Shown in pieces: positions 1-6,408 of a stretch of DNA of 8,673 bases. Numbering within the stretch: position 1 is the first letter of the stretch; each line of letters opens with the position of its first letter. This DNA comes from Fidelibacterota bacterium (GTDB taxonomy: Bacteria; Fidelibacterota; Marinisomatia; Marinisomatales; UBA8229), in NCBI GenBank assembly GCA_003535775.1, contig DPYO01000212.1, positions 1 through 8,673 of the forward strand, given 5' to 3'. The notes under the pieces were generated by a model. That model searched no databases and was not told where the DNA came from. It saw only the letters and a list, made by a program, of their open reading frames with translations. Both the position numbers and the translations under genes were made by a program.

Positions 1-317
1 CCGAGTTCGGTCGTCTTTTTCAATCCACCGCATTTTCCTAGAAAAAAGACGCATTTAGGTTTGACACATGATAACAAATCCATAATAGTTGCTGCATTGG
101 AACTGCCTATGCCAAAATTGATAATGCTTAATCCTTGGGAGTTGGTTGATGAAGTCATGGGACCACCTAATCCATTAATGGGGACATCAAATTTTCTAGC
201 GAATTTTTCTACATAATTTTGGAAATTCGTCAATAGGATCCGTTGTCCGAAAGAATTGGGATCTGTTCCAGTGTATCTCCGCAGCCAATTTCGTGTAATT
301 TTATCTTTTTCGATCAT
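1..317 (-). CDS. amn: AMP nucleosidase, N-terminal part (runs off the left edge)
   Basis: This enzyme hydrolyses AMP to adenine and ribose 5-phosphate in the cytoplasm and belongs to the nucleoside phosphorylase/MTAN superfamily. About 105 residues are visible. They start MIEKDKITRNWLRRYTGTDP and include an ILLTNFQNYVEKFA segment (residues 27-40), an INFGIGSSNAATIMDLL segment (66-82) and FLGKCGGLKK (92-101). These match the short Bacteroidota form of the enzyme as I remember it; the Gly-rich INFGxGS segment belongs to the nucleotide/phosphate site of the fold. The ATG at 317 shares an ATGA with the stop of the upstream exonuclease III gene, so the two are probably translationally coupled. The C-terminal part is outside the window. 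The family call is fairly firm; a related purine phosphorylase is the main alternative. Confidence 0.85.
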   Translation of the reverse strand, partial: MIEKDKITRNWLRRYTGTDPNSFGQRILLTNFQNYVEKFARKFDVPINGLGGPMTSSTNSQGLSIINFGIGSSNAATIMDLLSCVKPKCVFFLGKCGGLKKTTEL

Positions 318-1078
318 AATTCCAATGTAAGTGAAATGGGACAATGATCTGATCCCATTACTTCTTCATGGATTTCTGCATTTACCACTTTCTCAGAAAA
401 CCCGCTGTTAACAAAAAAATAATCAATCCTCCAGCCAATGTTTCGGCCCCGTGCGCCGAAGCGATAAGTCCACCATGTATATCTTTCTGGTTCCGGATGA
501 AAGATTCTGAATGTATCTACCCATCCATTTTCTACATAAATATCCAGCTTTTCTCTTTCAATTGGCGTAAATCCAGAATTTTTGATGTTATCCTTCGGGC
601 GAGCCAAATCAATAGGATGGTGTGCTGTATTCCAATCCCCGGTCACAACCACTTGTATTCCAGATTCAACCTGTTCATTGATAATGGGAAGAAGTTCATC
701 ATAAAAATCTAGTTTATATTGAAGTCTTTCATCATTTTTCTGCCCATTAGGAAAATAAATATTGTAGAGTAGAAACGACTGATGTTCAGTAATCAGTACC
801 CTGCCTTCACTATCAAAACGATTTATACCCAATCCTTCCTGAACAAAAAGAGGTTCAGTTTTACAAAATGTTGCCACACCGCTGTATCCTCTTCTCTCAG
901 CTGAATGAAAATATGCATGGTATCCATGATCTTTTAAAATCGAATCAGACAATTGATCCACTGCAGCTTTAGTTTCCTGAACGCATATAATATCTGGTTG
1001 AGTCTTTTGCAGCCAATCCAGAAACCCTTTTTTTTCTGCAGCTCTGATTCCGTTCACATTCCATGAATATAGTTTCAT
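314..1078 (-). CDS. xth: Exodeoxyribonuclease III / AP endonuclease
   Basis: The protein has 254 residues, the normal length for the ExoIII/ExoA branch of the endonuclease-exonuclease-phosphatase family. It cleaves DNA 5' to abasic sites and trims 3' ends in base excision repair. The catalytic set is complete: N7 in SWNVNGIRA, E35 in VQETKA, Y108 in NIYFP, D147 and N150 in TGDWN, D219 in GWRIDYFF, and the D244-H245 pair in GSDHCPI. A good ribosome site (AGGAG, about 1086-1090 on the minus strand) precedes the ATG at 1078, unlike most genes here. The TGA stop overlaps the amn start by four bases. The pairing of a repair nuclease with AMP nucleosidase is probably an operon convenience and not a pathway. 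No signal peptide is seen, so it is cytoplasmic. Confidence 0.96.
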   Translation of the reverse strand: MKLYSWNVNGIRAAEKKGFLDWLQKTQPDIICVQETKAAVDQLSDSILKDHGYHAYFHSAERRGYSGVATFCKTEPLFVQEGLGINRFDSEGRVLITEHQSFLLYNIYFPNGQKNDERLQYKLDFYDELLPIINEQVESGIQVVVTGDWNTAHHPIDLARPKDNIKNSGFTPIEREKLDIYVENGWVDTFRIFHPEPERYTWWTYRFGARGRNIGWRIDYFFVNSGFSEKVVNAEIHEEVMGSDHCPISLTLEL

Positions 1079-1221
1079 TTACTCTCCTCTAATTATATTA
1101 TGCACAATTGATCAGTATTCAAGTTTTTAATTCCCCATATTTAGCTGGGTATAAAATATACTGTTGATTAGTAAAAAATATTTAACTTTTAACATAACAG
1201 AATTTGATAAAGGAAAATATC
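1079..1221. other. Divergent intergenic region between xth and the zinc-ribbon gene
   Basis: This AT-rich spacer must hold both promoters. It contains a 13-bp palindrome GTATA-AAA-TATAC (1149-1161). On the minus strand, TTGAAT and TATAAT can be picked out, but with 19-base spacing and too close to the xth ribosome site, so I call no promoter. The AAGGA at 1210-1214 supports the TTG start at 1222. Confidence 0.35.
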
Positions 1222-1653
1222 TTGAGCGAAAGAAAACAAAAAAAAATAACTAAAACAAAAAAATCCTTTTACCGAAAATATAATTTTGAATTGTTTGTTT
1301 TAGGATTGCTTCTATTGGGTTTTTTTCTGTTGTGGGAACGTTGGGAAATAAAATTAATTATCTTGAATTTTATTACCAAAGCTGCCCGAACTAGTGTCAA
1401 CCTTATAAGGGATATTGCTGTTCGTATAGGTACAGTTATTTCAAAAGTGGAAACATCTGACCTTATTGGAATTACATTAATTCTGATAGCATTGATTCTG
1501 ATTATGAACCGTACTCGACTTAGAATTATTCAAAGTCATCCAAGCTTATCTTCCTGCTCCCTATGTGAAGGAGGTTTGCGTCAAACTCATCGAAAAATGA
1601 AACATAAGCTTCTGGAGATCTTGCTATTCTGTAAAGTCAAATGTTATTCATGA
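1222..1653 (+). CDS. Two-helix membrane protein with C-terminal zinc ribbon, interrupted by TGA
   Basis: I do not recognise a named family. The Lys-rich N-terminus (SERKQKKITKTKK) is followed by a hydrophobic helix (about residues 24-38 from the 1222 start), a middle segment, a second helix (about 81-95) and a cytoplasmic-looking tail with C112-x2-C115 and GGLRQTHRKMKHK. This tail resembles the zinc ribbons of the form CxxCGGxLxRxHR...YxCxxCxWxG. I chose TTG at 1222 because AAGGA lies at 1210-1214 just upstream; TTG at 1204 is the longer option. The TGA at 1651-1653 falls where the third ribbon Cys is expected, and the same frame continues to a TAA at 1708-1710 with RKCSLDGIEI, which supplies the fourth Cys. 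The annotated end is therefore probably not the ancestral one. It may be a selenoprotein, a nonsense mutant or a pseudogene. Confidence 0.6.
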   Translation: MSERKQKKITKTKKSFYRKYNFELFVLGLLLLGFFLLWERWEIKLIILNFITKAARTSVNLIRDIAVRIGTVISKVETSDLIGITLILIALILIMNRTRLRIIQSHPSLSSCSLCEGGLRQTHRKMKHKLLEILLFCKVKCYS

Positions 1654-1710
1654 AGAAAATGCTCTTTGGATGGAATTGAAATAGTCACCACCAAAAAACA
1701 GTATAGCTAA
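1651..1710 (+). other. In-frame extension past TGA completing the zinc ribbon
   Basis: Reading through the TGA at 1651 gives 18 further residues, RKCSLDGIEIVTTKKQYS, ending in TAA. With the TGA counted as one residue, the tail reads YS-x-RKC-S-L-D-G-I, which fits the second half of the ribbon (YxCxxCxWxG) with the TGA at the first Cys and Leu at the usual Trp. TGA is one base away from both Cys codons (TGT, TGC). Downstream, a weak AU-rich stem can be drawn from CUCUUU and GAAAUAG with one mismatch and a loop beginning GG, 14 nt after the TGA. That is poorer and closer than a typical bacterial SECIS element, so I leave readthrough unproven. Confidence 0.4.
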
Positions 1711-1726
1711 ATACTGGATGATGCCG

Positions 1727-1758
1727 GTTGATTCAAATACATATAAATTCTAAATTTG
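1727..1758 (+). promoter_or_regulatory. Candidate Bacteroidota-type promoter for tRNA-Glu
   Basis: GTTG at 1727-1730 and TAAATTTG at 1751-1758 are separated by 20 bases. This matches the Bacteroidota primary sigma pattern (TTG near -33 and TAnnTTTG near -7). Initiation would fall a few bases before the tRNA at 1770. The match is by eye, in AT-rich DNA. Confidence 0.4.
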
Positions 1759-1769
1759 CCTCGTTTTTT

Positions 1770-1841
1770 GGCCCGTTCGTCTAGTGGTTAGGACTCAGGA
1801 TTTTCATTCCTGCAACAGGGGTTCGATTCCCCTACGGGCTA
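1770..1841 (+). tRNA. tRNA-Glu (anticodon UUC)
   Basis: The acceptor stem pairs 1770-1776 with 1834-1840, with one G-U at the end. The anticodon stem CAGGA/TCCTG encloses the loop TTTTCAT, which gives anticodon UUC. The T arm is AGGGG-TTCGATT-CCCCT (1817-1833). A discriminator A is at 1841. CCA is not encoded; the next bases are CGA. The sequence closely resembles bacterial tRNA-Glu beginning GGCCCGTTCGTC. It stands alone, with a candidate promoter just upstream. Confidence 0.96.
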
Positions 1842-1900
1842 CGATTTATCAGTAGGATGGGTTGTAATCTCATCCAAATCTAAACGTTGGGTTACCTTTC

Positions 1901-2335
1901 ATGAACACTTTGCATCCTTATCTTGTCCACTTCCCAACCGCACTGATATGTGCTGCATTTTTTCTCCATGCTGTGCAGATATGGCGACCGTACTGGATGT
2001 GTAGAGTGATCGGGTTTTGGCTTTTAGGGTTAAGTATTCCATTTACTTTTCTATCGAACCTAACAGGGGAAAAAGCAGCCCTCATAGCTGGAGGAAAAGG
2101 TTTTCCAACTAAAACATTAGAATTATTAAGACTCCATGAAAGTTTTGCTGATGTTCTTACATGGGGAAGTCCAATCTTTTTCGTTTTTTGGATTTATTTC
2201 TTTTCTCGAAATATGGAAAACAAACGGATTGATCATCTTGCGCTTGCCTTCTTGGGTTTACTTTCTGCTATAGCACTGGCAACAGGATACCTTGGTATCC
2301 AACTCGTGTACATTCATAGCGTTGGGGTTCCTTAA
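1901..2335 (+). CDS. DUF2231-like integral membrane protein
   Basis: This is a 144-residue, four-helix membrane protein. It opens with LHPYLVHFPTALICAAFFLH (residues 4-23). Further hydrophobic segments lie near 33-51, 86-102 and 113-130. It closes with TGYLGIQLVYIHSVGVP, close to the GGxLVYxHGVGV ending of the DUF2231 family. The conserved His residues at the start (H5, H10), in the middle (H79) and at the end (H138) suggest a redox or metal/heme role, but no function is established. The ATG at 1901 has no clear ribosome site. The gene lies 59 bases after the tRNA. Its stop abuts a glpD-like remnant, so the downstream neighbourhood has been rearranged. Confidence 0.72.
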   Translation: MNTLHPYLVHFPTALICAAFFLHAVQIWRPYWMCRVIGFWLLGLSIPFTFLSNLTGEKAALIAGGKGFPTKTLELLRLHESFADVLTWGSPIFFVFWIYFFSRNMENKRIDHLALAFLGLLSAIALATGYLGIQLVYIHSVGVP

Positions 2336-2495
2336 CGCCCCGATCCTATCCCGAAAATACCGCCTGGACGTCAATAAGTCAGGAAAAATAAAACTGCTCC
2401 ATGTTTTTGGAGGAAAACTAACCACCTTTTTATCCCTTTCAAGAAAAGCGGTTGAATTGGTTACTGGTCAGAATCTTTTTGTTGTGATCAAATAA
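2335..2495 (+). pseudogene. glpD: Remnant of aerobic glycerol-3-phosphate dehydrogenase (C-terminal part of FAD domain)
   Basis: The frame from about 2329 reads LNAPILSRKYRLDV, then KIKLLHVFGGKLTTFLSLSR, then KAVELVTG. It lines up with the GlpD segment carrying TRDYxLD, LLSVFGGKLTTYRKLAE and ALEKL. The hallmark FGGKLTT is intact. Only about 50 residues survive: no dinucleotide-binding N-terminus or catalytic core lies upstream, where the DUF2231 gene sits instead. After the TAA at 2493-2495 a further frame contains LPGLAGF near 2529-2549, possibly a decayed trace of the LPGG motif that follows in GlpD. It is best read as a gene scar left by a deletion that fused this end to the neighbour. The open frame can be extended back to an ATG at 2292, but that part only overlaps the DUF2231 gene. 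Confidence 0.6.
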
Positions 2496-2503
2496 ACAGG
2501 GGT

Positions 2504-2550
2504 GAAAAATCCCAGACCTGCTTTCATTACCGGGATTGGCAGGTTTTATT
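2504..2550. terminator. Candidate two-way terminator with interleaved inverted repeats
   Basis: Between convergent transcription units, ACCTGC (2516-2521) pairs with GCAGGT (2539-2544), followed by TTTATT for the plus strand. AATCCC (2508-2513) pairs with GGGATT (2532-2537); read on the minus strand, this stem is followed by TTTTT (about 2509-2505). The two 6-bp stems overlap and exclude each other, so each strand could use its own. Loops are long (17-18 nt), which weakens the call. Confidence 0.35.
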
Positions 2551-3955
2551 GACTTTGCAATGTATCTATCACTTCAAAATATTTCGTGCGAGACGACATG
2601 GCACCAAAAGCCCCCATAACAGGATTTCCATTTTGATCCCTTAAATTAGTACGCTCCGGGTCTGAAAGGTCTAATATACTGAAAAAGTAATAATTTTCAT
2701 ATCCTGGTGAGAAGGTAAAAATATCGTATTTGAATTTATTTGCCTCATCATATTTTTCTGCTACTACTATTTCGAACATCAAACAAATTTTATTGTCTAT
2801 AAAATTATCACCGCTGTCAGTCCCTCCGTCCGGATGCCCATGATAATATACATATCGATCATTTGATTCATCGTAGATATACTGAACAGTTTGATATTTG
2901 ATGGATTCAAACAAAGACGCATAGTAAATTTTTGCTGAGGGGTCGTTTTCTTCAAAGTAAAGAGAATCCGTGTTATGAAAAGATTCAAGACAACCATAAA
3001 TATCCGGCTGGTTTGCACAGGATTTGACTTCTTCCTCATCAGATTCTGAATAAAAAATCACAGGACGACGAATTGTATCCCTGGAGGTTATTTCTCCATA
3101 ATATCCATACCCGGATTCCTCAGAACATTCACAAGAGAATTGATATTCTGTATCGAATTGATTGAATTCGATATCACAATTGGTTGAATCGGGAATCCAT
3201 GCGCCGTATGAAACAATACGAATATCATCAATTTTAACGCCGTGATTTTCCGTCCCTTCAAATATAATCCCCGCATCTTCCTTAAAAATAAAATTACAGG
3301 TTCCGGTTTCATGGGTAATTCTAACTGTACAGAAACTGTCTAAATGTATATGGGGTAAAATTTCGTCATATTCATCCACCTCCGGTTCATTACATCCAGG
3401 GATTCCATCACCCTCCCCATCATCAGGAGCAATATCTCCTCCAAATCCAATATCATCGTAATCACCATCGTCATTTGAGTCATATGCCTGCATTCCATCT
3501 TCTCCAACATCATCTGTCAAGCATTTCCCCGGACAATCGCTGAGACATTCTGTTTTCGTTGGATATGTCTTTAGTGTATCGAAGGGCCAGTTGCAATCCT
3601 CACAATCTTCTTCATCAACTTTACAGGAATATAAATGGAGAATACAATCGGATTCATCACCGCATGCCTCCAGGCATTCACCTTTTGATTCATAGGATAT
3701 GGAGTCCGAATTGCAAAAATAGTAATTCCAATCTAAATCATCATCTTCACAATTATACAGATCAGCCTCATCCAGCGGAACAGAGCGGTCAATCCTGACA
3801 ATCGCTGTATTTTGAGAAGGAAGGATGAGCGCTTCAATTCGGAGTTCAGACTGATAAAAGGAGAAGTCATCAGAAAAATCACGGATGTCCAGTTCCTTTT
3901 TACAGTTTAGGGAAAATAAAATAACTCCTAGGGGAAAAATAATTTTGATACGCAT
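2546..3955 (-). CDS. DUF4249-type outer-membrane lipoprotein with Cys-rich acidic insert
   Basis: The 469-residue protein starts with a lipoprotein signal peptide (MRIKIIFPLGVILFSLNC, lipid Cys18; Asn before Cys is unusual). A short beta segment (IEALILPSQNTAIVRIDRSV, 40-59) and the ending LSDPERTNLRDQNGNPVMGAFG (430-451) fit DUF4249 proteins encoded after TonB-dependent receptors in Bacteroidota. Such lipoproteins are thought to be surface partners of the receptor. Between about residues 67 and 220 lies an unusual insert: two Cys-rich units sharing Y-x-[ST]-K-x-E-C-L-x-x-C (88-98, 131-141), then an Asp-rich run with DSNDDGDYDD (159-168) and DDGEGDGIPG, like calcium-binding thrombospondin-3 or dockerin loops. 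About 20 Cys imply disulfides. Its ATG immediately follows the receptor stop (TAAATG), so the two are co-translated. The substrate is unknown. Confidence 0.75.
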   Translation of the reverse strand: MRIKIIFPLGVILFSLNCKKELDIRDFSDDFSFYQSELRIEALILPSQNTAIVRIDRSVPLDEADLYNCEDDDLDWNYYFCNSDSISYESKGECLEACGDESDCILHLYSCKVDEEDCEDCNWPFDTLKTYPTKTECLSDCPGKCLTDDVGEDGMQAYDSNDDGDYDDIGFGGDIAPDDGEGDGIPGCNEPEVDEYDEILPHIHLDSFCTVRITHETGTCNFIFKEDAGIIFEGTENHGVKIDDIRIVSYGAWIPDSTNCDIEFNQFDTEYQFSCECSEESGYGYYGEITSRDTIRRPVIFYSESDEEEVKSCANQPDIYGCLESFHNTDSLYFEENDPSAKIYYASLFESIKYQTVQYIYDESNDRYVYYHGHPDGGTDSGDNFIDNKICLMFEIVVAEKYDEANKFKYDIFTFSPGYENYYFFSILDLSDPERTNLRDQNGNPVMGAFGAMSSRTKYFEVIDTLQSQ

Positions 3956-6319
3956 TTAAATATTAAACTCCCAGCCAAAAGTAACCAGAATGGGAAACAT
4001 GCTATAGGCTAATACCTGTGAAGGTGATGCCTCATGATTCCAATTATATAGCAGTACATTGTAATGATTGGTCAGGTTTATAATCTGGAATTTCCATTTT
4101 CCGGTGAGTCCCCACAAATTTGACTTTCTTGTCAGACTCAAATCAATTCTAAAATAATTAGGGTACCGTCCGCTGTTTCTTCCGCCATAAATATTTCCGA
4201 AATAATGGTAAGGATTTTCAAGGCTGCCATAGTTTTGGCTCCCTGCCTGATGTACTTTTCCCACAACCGGAGTGTATGTCTGTCCGCTGCTAAATATAGT
4301 ACTCAATCCAATTTCGTGTTTTTCCGATAGCTGATAACTGAGTACCGAATTAAAGGAGTGTGGCTTATCATACTTGGCAGGATAGATTTCTTTAGATTGC
4401 CAAATGATCCCGTCAGAATTAAGATCCACTTCTCTTTTGATCCTGGAATAGGCATAACTGATCCACCCTGAAATCTTATCTTTTTTCAATCTGTACATAA
4501 GTTCCAATCCGTATGATCTTCCTATTCCGGATAAAGCAATGGTTCCTTCGATATCAGACCCTTCTACTTTCGGATTGAGGTCGTAAATATTGCTATAATC
4601 CTTCACATATGCTTCAACAGAAAAAATATTTCCTTCTGAGATCCAGTATTCACTACCGATTATAAAATGTTCAGATTGTTGGGGTTTTCCTCCTTCAGGA
4701 ATAGGCTGCCAGAAATCAACTATTCTTAATAATTCATCTTCTTGATTGATGGTGTACAAAAATTGAGAATATTCTCCCCAACTTGCTTTCAGGGCTAAAT
4801 CCGGTACAGGACTATATTTTATGCCTATTCGGGGATTAACCAAATAATCATCGTATTGACTAAATTTTGATAATCTGACACCCGTATTTATATGCAGTTT
4901 TGCTAGCGGGTGCCATATACTATTTGAATACAAACTAGTGATTGATGGTTCTGAATTCAAATTAACTCTGTTAATCCCTGCAAAACTCTCATTATAGTCC
5001 ATATAAAGAACTTTATACTGCCAACCAACTTTTATATTGAACTCATCTGAAAAAAAATAACTTAGCTTCTGATCAAAACCTATATCCTGTACAATATTGT
5101 CAATATCAAATGTCAAGTCTGAATCCGATACACCAGCATTATCACCTAAAGTAGTGTCAGGGTTAAAATCTATCGCAAAGTCAACATTAAATTTGTAGTC
5201 TGTTCTGGATAAATTATTCTCTATGAAATAATTGGAATTGGGAATGTATTTCCATAGAAAGCTTTTGGTCGAATTTCCCCAATTCCAGGAAAAATCAATT
5301 CCGGGGAAATCATCTCCGCCCAAGGATAAAAACAGATCATCCTTTCCGGAGAACTGACTGTAAATAAATTGATTATTTTTATTGGGAGAGGTCTTGAATT
5401 TTATATGGGTATCCCAGAAATAGTAATTAAAAGGAGATTCTTCATCTTTGAAATTGTAATATAGATTCACAAACTGGTCAAAATAAGTTCTCCTTCCTGA
5501 AATCATCCAGGAACCATTATAAAGCGGTCCCTCTGCCAAAATTTTTGATGATAACAAACTAATATCCCCGTGTGCTTTGCTAAAATCCCAGTATTTTTTA
5601 ACTGGATTCGTATCAGATAATCTACCATTTTTCGAATCTCCTTCCCGTGCCGTAATTTTTAAAACTGATGATAACCTTCCGCCATATTCTGCAGGGAATC
5701 CTCCCGCAAGAAATTCAATATCAGAAATCATGTCTGCATTGAATGTGGAAAAAACACCGCCAATGTGGTAGGGATTATACACTTCCGCTCCATCCAGCAG
5801 AATGAGATTTTCATCAGGGCTTCCTCCTCTTACAATTAAGGCAGCATTAAAATCATTGCTGGCGCTCACACTGGGTAACAATTGCAGGGTTCGGAATATG
5901 TCCGCTTCAATGAACGCAGGTGCTCTGCGAATTTCTCTATTGGTGAGATTTATTCTACTGATATCCACACGCTTTTCAAATCGCATTCGCTCAGCTGAAA
6001 CAGTGACTTGATCAAGATCCAAAGCAGTTGGCTCCAGTTCTATGTCAATTCGTAGATTCATATCCTGAACAGTTAATTCCCGTTCCAATGTTTTGTAACC
6101 AATCATCATGATTTTCATAGTGTGCTTGCCATCATCTACAATTGGAAAGATATAATACCCATTTACATCAGCTGCAGTCCCAATATCATTTTCAAGAAGA
6201 ATGATATTTGTATACGCCAAAGGCTCACCATTGTTTTTGTCCCGAATAAAACCAGAAATACTCGCCCCAATTAACAGAGAAAGTGACAGAAATATTACTA
6301 ATACTTTTATATACTTCAT
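3956..6319 (-). CDS. TonB-dependent outer-membrane receptor with CarboxypepD_reg-like domain
   Basis: The 787-residue protein has a signal peptide (about 1-20, LSLSLLIGAS). A carboxypeptidase-regulatory-like beta domain follows (ISGFIRDKNNGEPLAYTNII to IDIELEP, about 21-97). Next come a TonB-box-like LDQVTVSA (102-109) and a plug (about 120-225) with LPSVSASNDFNAALIVRGGSPDENLILLDGAEVYNPYH and FPAEYGGRLSSVLKI. A long beta-barrel runs to a C-terminus ending TFGWEFNI. This is the Bacteroidota-type receptor that imports large or scarce substrates using TonB energy. No SusD-like gene follows; a DUF4249-type lipoprotein does, which argues against a polysaccharide system and leaves the substrate open. 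No clear Shine-Dalgarno precedes the ATG at 6319. The candidate hairpin upstream suggests its own transcript. Confidence 0.92.
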   Translation of the reverse strand: MKYIKVLVIFLSLSLLIGASISGFIRDKNNGEPLAYTNIILLENDIGTAADVNGYYIFPIVDDGKHTMKIMMIGYKTLERELTVQDMNLRIDIELEPTALDLDQVTVSAERMRFEKRVDISRINLTNREIRRAPAFIEADIFRTLQLLPSVSASNDFNAALIVRGGSPDENLILLDGAEVYNPYHIGGVFSTFNADMISDIEFLAGGFPAEYGGRLSSVLKITAREGDSKNGRLSDTNPVKKYWDFSKAHGDISLLSSKILAEGPLYNGSWMISGRRTYFDQFVNLYYNFKDEESPFNYYFWDTHIKFKTSPNKNNQFIYSQFSGKDDLFLSLGGDDFPGIDFSWNWGNSTKSFLWKYIPNSNYFIENNLSRTDYKFNVDFAIDFNPDTTLGDNAGVSDSDLTFDIDNIVQDIGFDQKLSYFFSDEFNIKVGWQYKVLYMDYNESFAGINRVNLNSEPSITSLYSNSIWHPLAKLHINTGVRLSKFSQYDDYLVNPRIGIKYSPVPDLALKASWGEYSQFLYTINQEDELLRIVDFWQPIPEGGKPQQSEHFIIGSEYWISEGNIFSVEAYVKDYSNIYDLNPKVEGSDIEGTIALSGIGRSYGLELMYRLKKDKISGWISYAYSRIKREVDLNSDGIIWQSKEIYPAKYDKPHSFNSVLSYQLSEKHEIGLSTIFSSGQTYTPVVGKVHQAGSQNYGSLENPYHYFGNIYGGRNSGRYPNYFRIDLSLTRKSNLWGLTGKWKFQIINLTNHYNVLLYNWNHEASPSQVLAYSMFPILVTFGWEFNI

Positions 6320-6365
6320 TCCGATGCTATTAGATATTTGAACTCATGAATCGAACTTACTGATG

Positions 6366-6397
6366 AAAACTGAGTTTCCCGGGGAGTTTACTCTCAG
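6366..6397 (-). terminator. Candidate terminator after the peroxiredoxin gene
   Basis: Reading on the minus strand, CTGAG (6397-6393) pairs with CTCAG (6374-6370) across an 18-nt loop that contains CCCGGG, followed by TTTT (6369-6366). It lies 12 bases past the peroxiredoxin stop and about 50 before the receptor start, so it would separate the two units. The stem is short and the T run brief. Confidence 0.3.
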
Positions 6398-6408
6398 ATG
6401 TAAATTAT

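Noticed and set aside
314..316. Genome-wide reassignment of TGA as a sense codon
   Set aside because: TGA ends xth exactly at its normal C-terminus, and Trp is encoded by TGG throughout.
368..712. Open frame on the plus strand inside xth
   Set aside because: It is antisense to a well-conserved exonuclease III and has no recognisable domain.
1149..1161. Palindrome GTATA-AAA-TATAC upstream of the zinc-ribbon gene
   Set aside because: It is short and A/T-only apart from its ends, with no repeat elsewhere in the window, so no regulator can be argued.
2797..3312. Two minus-strand open frames inside the lipoprotein gene
   Set aside because: They are alternative-frame shadows of the 469-residue lipoprotein with no protein-like features.
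3559..3798. Plus-strand frame rich in His and Asn
   Set aside because: Its composition is the antisense image of the Asp/Glu/Cys-rich insert.
5577..6011. Two plus-strand open frames opposite the receptor plug
   Set aside because: They are antisense to conserved plug sequence, with no start context or family.
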